Positions 6,937-16,032 are shown, numbered from the stretch's first letter. The stretch is 52,982 bases of DNA from Catenulispora rubra (GCF_015356825.1 NZ_JAACYW010000051.1:1-52982), one strand, 5' to 3'. The notes: a model not told the origin generated them from the sequence alone. Program-made: numbers and translations.

Positions 6937-9783
6937 GTGACTGTCACCATGCCTTTCGCAGGACTCACCGATGCCACCGACGCCGGCGACGCAACCGGCG
7001 CCACCGGCCTCGCTGGCACCGCGACCGACTCGGGCGCCGCCGGGAGCTGGGAGCTCGGCCGACGCTTCATGCTGCGCGTCGCGGGCCTGCCGTTCTCGGC
7101 GCTGGAGTCGCTGCGCAGCCCGGCGAGCGTCGCCTGGGCCGACGCGGTGCTGGACGGCGAGCGCCGTCTGGCGGAGTCCGGCGCCGCGCTGAGCGACCTG
7201 CTGCACGAGGCCATCAGCGACAACGAGGACGAGGCCGACCGGCGCGCTTTGCTTGGCCTGCGACGCCAGGTGTTCAACGCGAAGCCGGTCAAGGATCCGG
7301 AGGCCGCGCTTCGGTTGCCGATGTCGGACGGCTGCCGGGACGCGCTGGCCGGTTGGCTGCGTGAGCATGCCGCGTGGCAGGAGCTGCGTGCGCAGGGTTC
7401 TGCGATTCTCCGCACGGAGGATGCGCAGGTCCGCGAGACGCTGCGCCAGCTTGCGGCCGAACCGCGGCTGCGGCAGGGGCTGCTCCTGGCCTCGCCGTCG
7501 CTGGACGCGGCGTTGGACGGGTTTCTGGCCAAGCCGCCGGGCGAGCTCGGCAAGCGGGATCGGCGCACGCAGCGTGCGCTGGTCGAATATCTGTACAAGG
7601 TGGCCGGCAAGACCAGCCCGTTCAGCAGCTTCACCGGCGTGGCGCTGGGTGAGTTCACTGATATGCCCGGCGCGGCCTCGGCCTCTGGCCCTGATTCGAT
7701 CGCCGTTCCGGACGACTGGACGGATCATCCGCGCATCAACGTGGCCGTGCTGGCGCGGCTGGCCGACCTCGTCGCGGCCGACGACGCGTTGCGTGCCGAT
7801 CTGCCGGTGACGCTGACCGCTGGTTGGCACGCCGAGGAGGACCGGCTGCGGTACATGCGGCACACGACGGTTCGTGGGGACGACGACGCGGCGGTCAGTT
7901 TCGACATCGTGCAGGACGACTTGTTCTTCCTGCGTCACGGCGCAGCGTTGCAGGGGATTTTGGACGTCCTGGCCGGTGAGCCGGGGCTGCGCTACTCGGA
8001 GTTCATCAGCAGGCTGAGTTCTGCGGTCCAGGCACCGGCGGCTGACTGCGACGCCTACGCGCGCCGGCTGATGCAGCTGGGGTTGCTGCGGGTTCCGGCG
8101 CTGCGGATCGACATTCACCACCGCGATCCGCTGCGCGATCTGGCCGGTCGGCTGCTGACGTTGGAGCGTCCGTGGGCGGATGAGTTGTCTGCGCGGCTCG
8201 AAGGCATCGCAATGCTTTTGGACGGCTTTGCCGATGCGGACCTGGCGGCGCGACGCGCGATCCTTCAGCGGATCCGGACCGGGTTCGAGGAGGTTCACGA
8301 GGCGCTGGGGGCGCCGGAGGCCACGCTGCCGAGGACGCTGGTTTATGAGGACGTCCGTGCTGGTCAGGCGCCGGTGGTGTGCGACCGGTCGGAGTGGACG
8401 GCGAGCTTCGGTGGCCCGTTGCGGACTCTGAGCGAGGTTCTGCCGCTGTTCGACATGGTCCTGACTCACCGGCTCGTGCTACGCGGGTTCTTTCTCGCGC
8501 GCTATGGCGTCGGCGGGCGGTGTGAGGACGTCGCGGGGTTCGTGCGCGACTTCCATGAGGACATCTACGACCAGTACGTGCGGCTGACGCAGGAGCGTCG
8601 CAGCTTCGACGAGGACGGCGGCTACCTGCCGTATGAGAACTGGCTGCGCCAGCCGGAGTTCGGTGTTCTGGACGCGGCCCGGGAGGCGTTCGCCGAGCAC
8701 ATGCGGGAGCTCTGGCGGGGTCGGGAGTCATCGGAGTCAGAGGACGAAGTCGTATTGTCGGAGGCGGTGCTGGCCGAGATTGCCGGACGGATCGCGCCGT
8801 TCACGTCGCGGTTCCGTCCCGAGGCGCACTTCCTACAGGTCGGACGGACCGACAGCGGTCCGATCGCGGCGCTCAACCGCTCGTTCGGCGGGCTGCACTT
8901 CCCGTTCTCGCGGTTCTCGCACTGCTTCGAGGACGTCGGGGCGGAGGGGCTGTCCGGTGAGCTGCGTCAGACCTCTGGCATGGTCGCCCCCGACGGCGCG
9001 GTGTTGGCTGAGGTCGCCGGCGGGATCGTGGGGACGAACCTGAACCTGCACGGTCTGCTCACCGAGTATCAGATCATCTGCCCGGACGAGCATTCGTCGT
9101 TGCCTGCGGAGGCTCAGCTTCCGATGGACGACCTGTTTCTTGAGCACGACGTGGACTCCGACCGCGTGATGCTGCGGTCGCGGCGTCTGGGGCGCGAGGT
9201 CGTTCCGGTGTATCTCGGCTATCTGCTGCCGATGGTGCTGCCCGCGATTCCGCGGTTCCTGCTGCTGTTCTCGCCGTCGTCGTTGGCGCGGCTCGATGTG
9301 TGGGAGGGCGTGCCGGGCTTCGAGTCGGGCCTCGAGTCGGGCTTGGAGTCGGCGGAGGGCGTGCGGACGCGGCCGCGGGTTCGGCTGGGCTCGCTGATCG
9401 TCGCGCGCCGACAGTGGACGTTCCCCGCGTCCACGCTCCCGGCGCATCAGTCGGGCGCAGACAGCACCGAACGGCTGCTGGCCTGGCGTCGCTGGCAGCT
9501 CGAGCACCGTCTGCCCGATCAAGTGTTCGCTCGCTGCGACGCCGAAGGGGAGCGTGCCAAGCCGGCCTTGGTCGACTTCACCAGCACAGTTTCGCTCAGC
9601 CTGCTGGACGCGGCGCTCAAGGACGGCGGCTTCCGGCTCGAGGAGATGTCCCCGGGCGCGGACCAGCTCACCGTCATGTCAGGGCCCGAACACGGCCGCA
9701 CGCCGGGCCACCACGTCGCCGAGCTGGCCGTCGAGACGACGGTCCGCCGCTCCCACCCGACCTTCACCGGAGGCACCTCATGA
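6937..9783 (+). CDS. Lantibiotic dehydratase N-terminal type protein (Ser/Thr glutamylation)
   Basis: This 948-aa protein matches the large half of a split LanB dehydratase, as in thiopeptide and goadsporin clusters (TclK/LazB/GodF type). In those families it transfers glutamate from glutamyl-tRNA to Ser/Thr hydroxyls of the precursor. Visible family blocks include VEYLYKVAGKTSPFSSFTGV near residue 210, equivalent to the KxxxRxTPFGxFxG motif, and the late LNRSFGGLHFPFSRFSHCFED segment. GTG 6937 has GAGGGGG about 6 nt upstream. The stop overlaps the next ATG (ATGA), so both dehydratase halves should be made together. A tandem GLESGLES stretch near residue 795 is probably a flexible loop. No elimination domain is fused at its C-terminus. 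Confidence 0.9.
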   Translation: MTVTMPFAGLTDATDAGDATGATGLAGTATDSGAAGSWELGRRFMLRVAGLPFSALESLRSPASVAWADAVLDGERRLAESGAALSDLLHEAISDNEDEADRRALLGLRRQVFNAKPVKDPEAALRLPMSDGCRDALAGWLREHAAWQELRAQGSAILRTEDAQVRETLRQLAAEPRLRQGLLLASPSLDAALDGFLAKPPGELGKRDRRTQRALVEYLYKVAGKTSPFSSFTGVALGEFTDMPGAASASGPDSIAVPDDWTDHPRINVAVLARLADLVAADDALRADLPVTLTAGWHAEEDRLRYMRHTTVRGDDDAAVSFDIVQDDLFFLRHGAALQGILDVLAGEPGLRYSEFISRLSSAVQAPAADCDAYARRLMQLGLLRVPALRIDIHHRDPLRDLAGRLLTLERPWADELSARLEGIAMLLDGFADADLAARRAILQRIRTGFEEVHEALGAPEATLPRTLVYEDVRAGQAPVVCDRSEWTASFGGPLRTLSEVLPLFDMVLTHRLVLRGFFLARYGVGGRCEDVAGFVRDFHEDIYDQYVRLTQERRSFDEDGGYLPYENWLRQPEFGVLDAAREAFAEHMRELWRGRESSESEDEVVLSEAVLAEIAGRIAPFTSRFRPEAHFLQVGRTDSGPIAALNRSFGGLHFPFSRFSHCFEDVGAEGLSGELRQTSGMVAPDGAVLAEVAGGIVGTNLNLHGLLTEYQIICPDEHSSLPAEAQLPMDDLFLEHDVDSDRVMLRSRRLGREVVPVYLGYLLPMVLPAIPRFLLLFSPSSLARLDVWEGVPGFESGLESGLESAEGVRTRPRVRLGSLIVARRQWTFPASTLPAHQSGADSTERLLAWRRWQLEHRLPDQVFARCDAEGERAKPALVDFTSTVSLSLLDAALKDGGFRLEEMSPGADQLTVMSGPEHGRTPGHHVAELAVETTVRRSHPTFTGGTS

Positions 9784-11144
9784 CCACGCTCGCCGCCGAG
9801 CCGGCGGCCGATACCGGCACCGACCTTGAGTCCGGGCCCGGCGCCTGGCAGGCCATTCACATCTTCTACGGCGCGGTGCGGCTGTCCTTGCTGACGGAAT
9901 CGATCAGGCCCCTGATCGCCGGGCTCCGTCAGGACGGCCTGCTCGACGGCTGGTTCTTCATCAACTACTGGGTCGAGGGCACACACCTGCGGTTGCGGCT
10001 GCGGCCTTCGTCGGCCGCCGCCACGGATGTCGTTCTGTCGCGCGCTGAGGCGGCCATCGACGAGTACCTGCGCAGGCGTCCGGCGCTGTACTCGGCCGAC
10101 CCGGACTTCCTGTCCGACGTCTACACCAAGATGTTCGACTTCGAGTTCACCGACGAGCAGCGGGCCCGCTTCCTCGACGAGAACGGCCGGATGCGGCTGC
10201 GCGAGAACAACTCGCACAGCCGCGAGCCGTACGAGCCGGAGTACGGCAAGTACGGCGGCCCCGCCGGAGTCGCGGTCGCGGAGTGGCACTTCGAGCAGTC
10301 CTCCGACCTGGTCGTCGAGCTGCTGCGGACGATGAACACGCACCTGCGCTCCATCCGGCTCGGCATCGCCGCACAGCTGATGATGGTGACCGCGGCCGCG
10401 TTCGAGCCCGACGCCCAGGCCTGCGCCGACTTCTTCGAGGGCTACCACGCCTTCTGGCGCCGCGCCTTCGACACCGACGGCGACGTGACGGACGAGGACT
10501 ACGACTCGGCCTACGCCAAAACCGGCCCCGGAATCAGCCGCCGCTTCGCAGCCATCCGCGACGCGTTCGCCCAAGGCACCGCCCCAAGCCTGCCCGGCGT
10601 CCTCGGCCCCTGGGCCACCCACTGCATCGAGCTGCGCTCACGCATCGGCACCCTCGCCGACCGCGGCGACCTGGCATTCGAATCCTGGGACGACACCGCC
10701 GACCTGGTCCTGACGGACGGCGCCGCAGCAGCCCGCCGCCTCCTGCTCCCCTACCTGCACATGACGAACAACCGCCTCGGCATGACCCTCACCGACGAGG
10801 CCTTCCTCGGCCGCATCCTGGCCCGCGCGCTGCGGGAGACAGAGGAAGAGACCGAGCCGGAGACCGCGGCCGGTCCGGAAAGCGCGACCACGGCCAGGCC
10901 GGCGAGCGAAACCGAGCAGGAGACTGCCGCCGGGCCAGCGAGCGCGGCTGGGCCGGAGACCACGGCCGGGCTGGTGAGCGCAACCGAGCCGGAAGCCGGA
11001 ACCGAATCCAAGCAGAAGACTGCGACCGGGCCGGAAAGCGCAACCATGGCCAGGCCAGCGAGCGTGGCTGGGCGGATGACCGCAACCGAGCTGGCGGGCG
11101 CAATCGAGGCGGCGGCCGAGCCGAAAGCGGAGGCGGCACCGTGA
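9780..11144 (+). CDS. Thiopeptide-type bacteriocin biosynthesis protein (glutamate elimination half)
   Basis: The 454-aa product begins with the TIGR03891/SpaB_C-like domain (residues about 20-350): WQAIHIFYGA at the start, the Arg-rich GTHLRLRLRPS, and EPYEPEYGKYGGPAGVAVAEWHFEQSS, the hallmark Y-PE-x-YGG block. This domain eliminates glutamate from glutamylated Ser/Thr to give dehydroalanine and dehydrobutyrine. Related proteins act as pyridine synthases in thiopeptides. As only one copy is present next to the glutamylation gene, elimination is the more likely role. Residues about 360-454 are a low-complexity tail of degenerate repeats (ETAAGPESAT, TARPASE and similar) with no recognised domain. 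The start overlaps the previous stop by 4 nt. Confidence 0.87.
   Translation: MTTLAAEPAADTGTDLESGPGAWQAIHIFYGAVRLSLLTESIRPLIAGLRQDGLLDGWFFINYWVEGTHLRLRLRPSSAAATDVVLSRAEAAIDEYLRRRPALYSADPDFLSDVYTKMFDFEFTDEQRARFLDENGRMRLRENNSHSREPYEPEYGKYGGPAGVAVAEWHFEQSSDLVVELLRTMNTHLRSIRLGIAAQLMMVTAAAFEPDAQACADFFEGYHAFWRRAFDTDGDVTDEDYDSAYAKTGPGISRRFAAIRDAFAQGTAPSLPGVLGPWATHCIELRSRIGTLADRGDLAFESWDDTADLVLTDGAAAARRLLLPYLHMTNNRLGMTLTDEAFLGRILARALRETEEETEPETAAGPESATTARPASETEQETAAGPASAAGPETTAGLVSATEPEAGTESKQKTATGPESATMARPASVAGRMTATELAGAIEAAAEPKAEAAP
10838..11100 (+). repeat. Degenerate repeats encoding a Thr/Glu/Ala-rich tail
   Basis: The 3' end of the elimination gene is made of imperfect units about 30-60 nt long, built around GAGACCGCGGCCGG-like and GCCAGGCCAGCGAGC-like blocks. 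They encode variants of ETAAGP-ESA and ARPAS. The repeats keep the reading frame, so they look like slippage or duplication in a disordered extension rather than a separate gene. Confidence 0.6.
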
Positions 11145-13369
11145 CCACCACCTGGCTGGAGCAGAGTCCGGCGCGCGCGGCGCATGTCGCGATCGGTCCC
11201 GGGATGCTGCGTGGCGCGGCGCCGGTCTACCTCGTGAAGAACGGCGGCACTGGTGCGCGCTATGAGCTCGGGCCGCGTGAGCACTTCGTGCTGGAGCGCC
11301 TTGATGGCAGCCGAACGCTTGATGCGATCGGCGCCGAGTATGCCGAGCACTTCAGCAAGCGGCTTGGTGAGAGCGCGTGGCTGCAACTGCTGAGCTTGTT
11401 CGGGAGCCGGGGCTTGCTCGCCGGTGGCGATGAGCTCGCCGAGCACGCCACGGCGAAGCGCACTAAGCGCGAGTCCAAGAAGGGCTTCCCCGCTGGCGAC
11501 ATTGTGATGTTCGACCCCGAGCGCCTGATCGGCTTGCTGCTCCGGGTGCTGCGTCCGGTGCTGACTCGGCGTGTCGCCGTGCCCCTGGTCGTGGCGCTGG
11601 TTGCGGTCGAGGTGCTGATCTTCGCGCATGTCAATGAGCTGGCTCACGAGTCGTGGCATTTTGCCAGGCAGCCGGCGCTGATCCCGATCGTCTTCAGCGT
11701 CTACGGACTGAGCCTGCTGACCCACGAGCTCGGGCACGGCCTGGTCGGCGAGCGCTTCGGCGGGCGCGCGACGGAAGTCGGGCTGCGGTATCGGCTGCCG
11801 GCGATCGGGTTCTACTGCACGGTCGAGGACATGCCGCTGTTCCGGTCGCGGTGGCAGCGCGTCGCCACCGCCGCCGCGGGCATCGTGGTGGACATCGCCT
11901 TCCAGGTGCCGTTCTTCGTGCTGTGGACGGCGCTGCCAGGTGGCGACCCGACGCGGGCCGCGATCGCGATGCTGCTCATGTACAAGATCGCCGGCGTGGT
12001 GTTCAACCTGCTCCCGCTGCCGCCGCTGGACGGCTACCTGATGCTCAGCCATGCGCTGAACATCTCCCGGCTGGCGGTCTCGAGCGGGAAGTACATCAGC
12101 CTGCTCATTCACCGGGATCCGGCAGCGCGCCGTTATCCGCGGCGTGCCGTCGTCGCCTATCTCTGCTATCCGTTCGTCGCCGCCGCGTGTGTGCTCCCTG
12201 CCGCCTACGGCCTGTGCTGGTACCTGATCAGCGCGTTCCCGAGCCCGTACGGATGGCTGGTGATCGGGGCACTGGTGCTGCTCAACGTCGCCGAGCCGGT
12301 GGTGAATCGGCTCCGTGGCAAGCACCGGACGACCGAGACTCCGGCGGCGGAACCGGCCGCAAAGGCACCGGACACCCCGCCCGAACCACTCCCCCTCGCC
12401 ACACGCACGGAGGCGCGCATGAACCTGTCGCCGATCTCGAAGACGCTGACAAAAACAGCAGAACCGATAAAAGCAGCAATCATCGTCGAGCACGTCCGCA
12501 AGACCTACGGTGCCGTAACCGCCTGCCGCGACGTCTCCCTCACCGTCGCCGAGGGCGAGCTGTTCGGCGTCCTGGGCCCCAACGGCGCCGGAAAGACCAC
12601 CCTGATCGAGATCCTGGAGGGCCTGCGCCGCCCCGACTCCGGCACAGTGTCCGTCCTCGGCACCGAGCCCTGGCGCCGCGACGCACACACCCTCCTCCGC
12701 ATCGGCGTCCAAACCCAGGCCTCCGCCTTCTTCACCCGCCTCACCGCGCTGGAGCACCTGGAGACCGTCGCAGCCCTCTACCGCGCCCCGCGCCGCGCGG
12801 CCCGCGAAGCGATCGAACGCTTCGGCCTCACCGCGTCGGCCGGCATACGCGTCGAACGCCTCTCCGGCGGCCAGCGCCAGCGCCTCGGCATCGCCGCGGC
12901 CCTGGTCCACGACCCGGACCTGGTGTTCCTCGACGAGCCCACCGCCGCCCTGGACCCCCGGGCCCGGCTGGACCTGTGGGACCTGATGCGCGAGATCCGG
13001 GACCGGGGCAAGACCATCGTCTACACGACGCACCAGCTCGACGAGGCCGAGGCGCTGTGCGACCGGGTGGCCATCATGAGCGGCGGCGAGGTCGTCGCGG
13101 TCGGCGATCCGCTGCAGCTGGTCGACTCGCTGGAGCAGCCGGTACGCGTCTTCGTGCCCTGCGAACGCATCAGCGTCGGCGCGGCGCGCGGCCTGCCCGG
13201 CGTCGACGACGCCCGCGCCGAGGGCGCCTCGACCGTCATCGCCACCCGCGCCCCGGGACTGGTCCTGTCGGCGGTCACCGAGATCGCCGGGATCCAGGGC
13301 ATCAGGACCCGCACCGCTTCGTTGGAAGACGTCTTCCTCGCCCTGACCGGAAAGGACTTCGCGGCATGA
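11141..13369 (+). CDS. PqqD-like / M50 metalloprotease / ABC ATPase fusion
   Basis: One uninterrupted 742-codon frame encodes three modules. Residues about 25-95 resemble a PqqD-type winged helix (ERLDGSRTLDAIGAEYAEHF). Residues 125-395 form a polytopic M50 (site-2-protease-like) zinc protease with HELGH (195-199) and LPPLDGY (293-299). After a Pro/Ala-rich linker (400-425), residues 447-742 are an ABC-transporter ATPase with Walker A GPNGAGKT (479-486), signature LSGGQ (574-578), Walker B LVFLDEP (594-600) and the H-loop His 631. GTG 11141 overlaps the previous stop. A second ribosome site precedes ATG 12419 inside the linker, so a free ATPase may also be made. The likely role is leader removal coupled to export with the permease that follows. 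Coupling is inference; each domain call is from motifs. Confidence 0.88.
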   Translation: MTTTWLEQSPARAAHVAIGPGMLRGAAPVYLVKNGGTGARYELGPREHFVLERLDGSRTLDAIGAEYAEHFSKRLGESAWLQLLSLFGSRGLLAGGDELAEHATAKRTKRESKKGFPAGDIVMFDPERLIGLLLRVLRPVLTRRVAVPLVVALVAVEVLIFAHVNELAHESWHFARQPALIPIVFSVYGLSLLTHELGHGLVGERFGGRATEVGLRYRLPAIGFYCTVEDMPLFRSRWQRVATAAAGIVVDIAFQVPFFVLWTALPGGDPTRAAIAMLLMYKIAGVVFNLLPLPPLDGYLMLSHALNISRLAVSSGKYISLLIHRDPAARRYPRRAVVAYLCYPFVAAACVLPAAYGLCWYLISAFPSPYGWLVIGALVLLNVAEPVVNRLRGKHRTTETPAAEPAAKAPDTPPEPLPLATRTEARMNLSPISKTLTKTAEPIKAAIIVEHVRKTYGAVTACRDVSLTVAEGELFGVLGPNGAGKTTLIEILEGLRRPDSGTVSVLGTEPWRRDAHTLLRIGVQTQASAFFTRLTALEHLETVAALYRAPRRAAREAIERFGLTASAGIRVERLSGGQRQRLGIAAALVHDPDLVFLDEPTAALDPRARLDLWDLMREIRDRGKTIVYTTHQLDEAEALCDRVAIMSGGEVVAVGDPLQLVDSLEQPVRVFVPCERISVGAARGLPGVDDARAEGASTVIATRAPGLVLSAVTEIAGIQGIRTRTASLEDVFLALTGKDFAA
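12409..12421 (+). promoter_or_regulatory. Internal ribosome binding site and in-frame ATG for the ATPase part
   Basis: GGAGG at 12409-12413 lies 5 nt before ATG 12419, in frame, at the boundary between the Pro-rich linker and the ABC ATPase. Starting here gives a normal stand-alone ATPase of 316 residues beginning MNLSPISK. This could be the fossil start of a once separate gene whose upstream stop was lost, or a working second start that supplies extra ATPase. Confidence 0.6.
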
Positions 13370-14142
13370 GCGCCGGGAACCCGAACGCCGCCGGCACCCC
13401 GCTGGGTGCGCTGAGCGCCGCCATCACCCGCTCCTACTACCGCGACAAGGTGACGCTGTTCTTCACCTTCGCCTTCCCGCTGATCTTCCTGGTGGTCTTC
13501 GGCGTCCTGTTCCGCGACCAGACGGTCGGCGGATCCGGCTTCATCGCCTCGACCGCGGCCGGCGTCCTGTCCTGGGCGGTGGCCACCTCGGCGCTGTTCG
13601 GCGTCTCCTACACGCTGATGCACTGGCGCACCACCGAGGTCCTGCGCGTGATCCGCATGACGCCGACCCGGCTGCCCACGGTCATGGGCTCGCGGTTCCT
13701 GGTCGCCGTCGGCGTGGCGCTGGTGCAGGCGGTGTTCTTCGTCGGGGTCGCGATGCTCCCGGTCTTCGGCCTGCACCTGTCCGGTCGCGCGGTGCTCGCG
13801 CTGCCGACGATCCTGGTCGGGGTGATGGCGTTCTTCGCACTGGGACTGCTGGTCAGCGTCGTGGCGTCGTCCTCGGAAGCGATCGCGGCGATCGCCAACT
13901 GCGTGATGACGCCGATGGCCTTCCTGTCCGGCACGTTCTACCCGATCAGCCTGAGCCCGCGCTGGATCCAGGACATCTCCTGGGTGCTGCCGCTGCGCTA
14001 CCTGGTCAACGGCACGGTCGGACCGGTCGGCGGCACCGGCGGCGTCACGACGGTCCTGGTGTCGTGCGCCGCGCTGCTCGGCTTCACCGCGCTGTTCGCC
14101 GGGCTGGCCGCGCGGTACTTCCGGTGGAGCCGTGAGGCATGA
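13366..14142 (+). CDS. ABC-2 type transporter permease
   Basis: This 258-aa membrane protein has six hydrophobic segments and the ABC-2 permease order: a cytoplasmic N-terminus with SYYRDKVTLFFTFAFPLIFLVVFGVLF, an extracellular stretch, a central helix cluster, the conserved MTPMAFLSGTFYPIS motif near residues 183-197, and a last helix before ARYFRWS. It would pair with the ATPase module encoded just upstream to export the modified peptide and possibly confer self-protection. The start overlaps the fusion gene stop (ATGA), and its own stop overlaps the start of the second YcaO gene. This shows tight co-translation. Confidence 0.9.
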   Translation: MSAGNPNAAGTPLGALSAAITRSYYRDKVTLFFTFAFPLIFLVVFGVLFRDQTVGGSGFIASTAAGVLSWAVATSALFGVSYTLMHWRTTEVLRVIRMTPTRLPTVMGSRFLVAVGVALVQAVFFVGVAMLPVFGLHLSGRAVLALPTILVGVMAFFALGLLVSVVASSSEAIAAIANCVMTPMAFLSGTFYPISLSPRWIQDISWVLPLRYLVNGTVGPVGGTGGVTTVLVSCAALLGFTALFAGLAARYFRWSREA

Positions 14143-16016
14143 GGACCCTGACACAGCTGTTGACCGACCACGCGGCCCGGGACGGTCGCGGGCCGGACCG
14201 GGTGCCGCGCGTCGTCGAACTCGGCGAAGAGGATCTGCTGACGTGGGAGCGTTCCCCGGTCAGCGAATCGGGCGACCCGCGTCCGGATGTGCGGGACGCC
14301 GACATCTTCCTGACCTCGCGGGCCGTCCTGGTCCTCCGGCGCGGATCAGAACGCGCCTGCGGCCACTGCCTGGCGCTGCGCTTGCAGCGTATGCAGCCGG
14401 CGCACGAACGTGACTTGCTGGAGATCGGCTCCGGGACGCAACGAGTCGGAACCTGGCCCGACATCGGAGAACAGCTCGCTGTGGCTGTGTGGGCCTGTTT
14501 CAACCAGGCCGATCAGGCTCGCGCCACAGAGCTCTCGCAGGTATGGCGCGTCGATCTCCGAACCCTGATGGTCACCGCCTCACAACTGCTCCGCGACGCC
14601 CGCTGCCCCAGCTGCGGCGACCGCGATCCGGAACCGCCGGACATCGACCTCGGCATCGTCCGCAAGCCGAGCCCCACCGAATACCGCGTGCGCCGACCCG
14701 AGGACTACGCGATACCGATCAAAGCACTGGTCAACCCGGTCTGCGGCGTGCTGGCCCCGGGAACGTCGCTGTCCCTGGGCTCGCCGACGACCGCGCCGGT
14801 CGTCGGAGCCGCCTCGGTCCGCGGACCGATCGGCCTGCACGACCTGAGCTGGAGCGGCCAGGCGAACTCCTACGCCGCCAGCTCCCGCCTGGCCCTGTTC
14901 GAAGGCCTCGAACGCCACGCCGGAACCATGCGCCGGCGCCCCGGCCTGGTCGTCGGCAGCTACACCGAACTCGCCGACAGAACCCTGACCCTGAATCCCG
15001 GCGAGTGCGCCACCTACTCCCCCGAGTCCTACACCACCGACGACCACCTCACCCCGTTCGACCCCGACCGGCCGATCCCATGGGTCACCGGCTACTCGCT
15101 GCGCGACAAACGGCCGATCCTGGTCCCCGTGCGCCTGGCCTTCTACGGCTGGGACGGCGGATCGGAACTGTTCGCCTTCGAATGCTCCAACGGCTGCGCG
15201 AGCGGCGGCTGTCTGGCCGAGGCCGTCCTGTTCGGCCTGCTGGAGCTGATCGAGCGCGACGCCTTCCTGCTGGCCTGGTACGGCGGCGCCGAGCTGCCGG
15301 AGATCGACACGGCGTCCCTGGACGGCACGGCGCGCGCCATGCTGAACCGCGCGCGCTTGCAGGGCTACGAAGTCCGCCTGTTCGACAACCGGATCGACCT
15401 CCCGGTCCCGGTGGTCACCGGCGTCGCACGCCGGACCGACGGCGGCGACGGGCTGTTCTCGTTCGCCGCCGGGGCGGGCATGGACCCGGAGTCGGCCGCG
15501 GAGGCCGCGCTCGGCGAGATCCTGACCTACATCCCCTCGATGCGACACCGGGTGCAGGCGCGCCGCGAGGAACTTCAAGCGATGGCACAGGATTTCGCGC
15601 TGGTGAGCGGTCTGGCCGACCATCCGGCGCTGTTCGGTCTGCCGGAGATGGCCGAGCACGCGCGGCACTACACGCGCGACGCCGATCCGGTACCCGTCTC
15701 AGAGCTCTACCAGGACTGGCTGCGCGTCCGTCCCGCGACCGACGACCTGGCCGACGATGTCCGGTTCCTGGTCGACGAGGTGGTGCGCGCCGGATCGGAC
15801 GTGATCGTCGTCGACCAGACCAGTGCGGAGCAGCGCGCGGCGGGGCTGTCCGGAGTACGGGTCATCGCGCCGGGCCTGGTGCCGATCGACTTCGGCTGGG
15901 GACGGCAGCGTGCGCCGCGGGTCCCGCGGATGTTCACGGCGCTGCGGCGTGCGGGACTGCGGGACGCCGACCTGACCGCGGCGGACCTGCACCTGGTCCC
16001 GCATCCCTTTCCATGA
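14139..16016 (+). CDS. TOMM cyclodehydratase, YcaO family (second copy)
   Basis: The 625-aa protein is a paralogue of the YcaO at 3379, with the same order: an E1-like zinc region (C74-x2-C77 and C156-x2-C159), then a YcaO domain with ALVNPVCGVL, EGLERHAG (255-262), NGCASGGCLAEA, ELIERDA (369-375), VVDQTSAEQ, VIAPGLVPIDFGWGRQRAP and the terminal VPHPFP. All ATP-site glutamates seen in the first copy are kept, so it should be active. Two intact YcaO proteins in one cluster suggest division of labour, for example Cys versus Ser/Thr or different core positions. No TfuA partner, which would signal thioamidation, is encoded nearby. The start overlaps the permease stop. Confidence 0.93.
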   Translation: MRTLTQLLTDHAARDGRGPDRVPRVVELGEEDLLTWERSPVSESGDPRPDVRDADIFLTSRAVLVLRRGSERACGHCLALRLQRMQPAHERDLLEIGSGTQRVGTWPDIGEQLAVAVWACFNQADQARATELSQVWRVDLRTLMVTASQLLRDARCPSCGDRDPEPPDIDLGIVRKPSPTEYRVRRPEDYAIPIKALVNPVCGVLAPGTSLSLGSPTTAPVVGAASVRGPIGLHDLSWSGQANSYAASSRLALFEGLERHAGTMRRRPGLVVGSYTELADRTLTLNPGECATYSPESYTTDDHLTPFDPDRPIPWVTGYSLRDKRPILVPVRLAFYGWDGGSELFAFECSNGCASGGCLAEAVLFGLLELIERDAFLLAWYGGAELPEIDTASLDGTARAMLNRARLQGYEVRLFDNRIDLPVPVVTGVARRTDGGDGLFSFAAGAGMDPESAAEAALGEILTYIPSMRHRVQARREELQAMAQDFALVSGLADHPALFGLPEMAEHARHYTRDADPVPVSELYQDWLRVRPATDDLADDVRFLVDEVVRAGSDVIVVDQTSAEQRAAGLSGVRVIAPGLVPIDFGWGRQRAPRVPRMFTALRRAGLRDADLTAADLHLVPHPFP

Positions 16017-16032
16017 TTCCAAGCGAAAAGCC

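Noticed and set aside
9780..11144. Pyridine synthase (true thiopeptide) assignment
   Set aside because: Only one TIGR03891-type protein is present, directly coupled to the glutamylation gene, so elimination is the simpler role.
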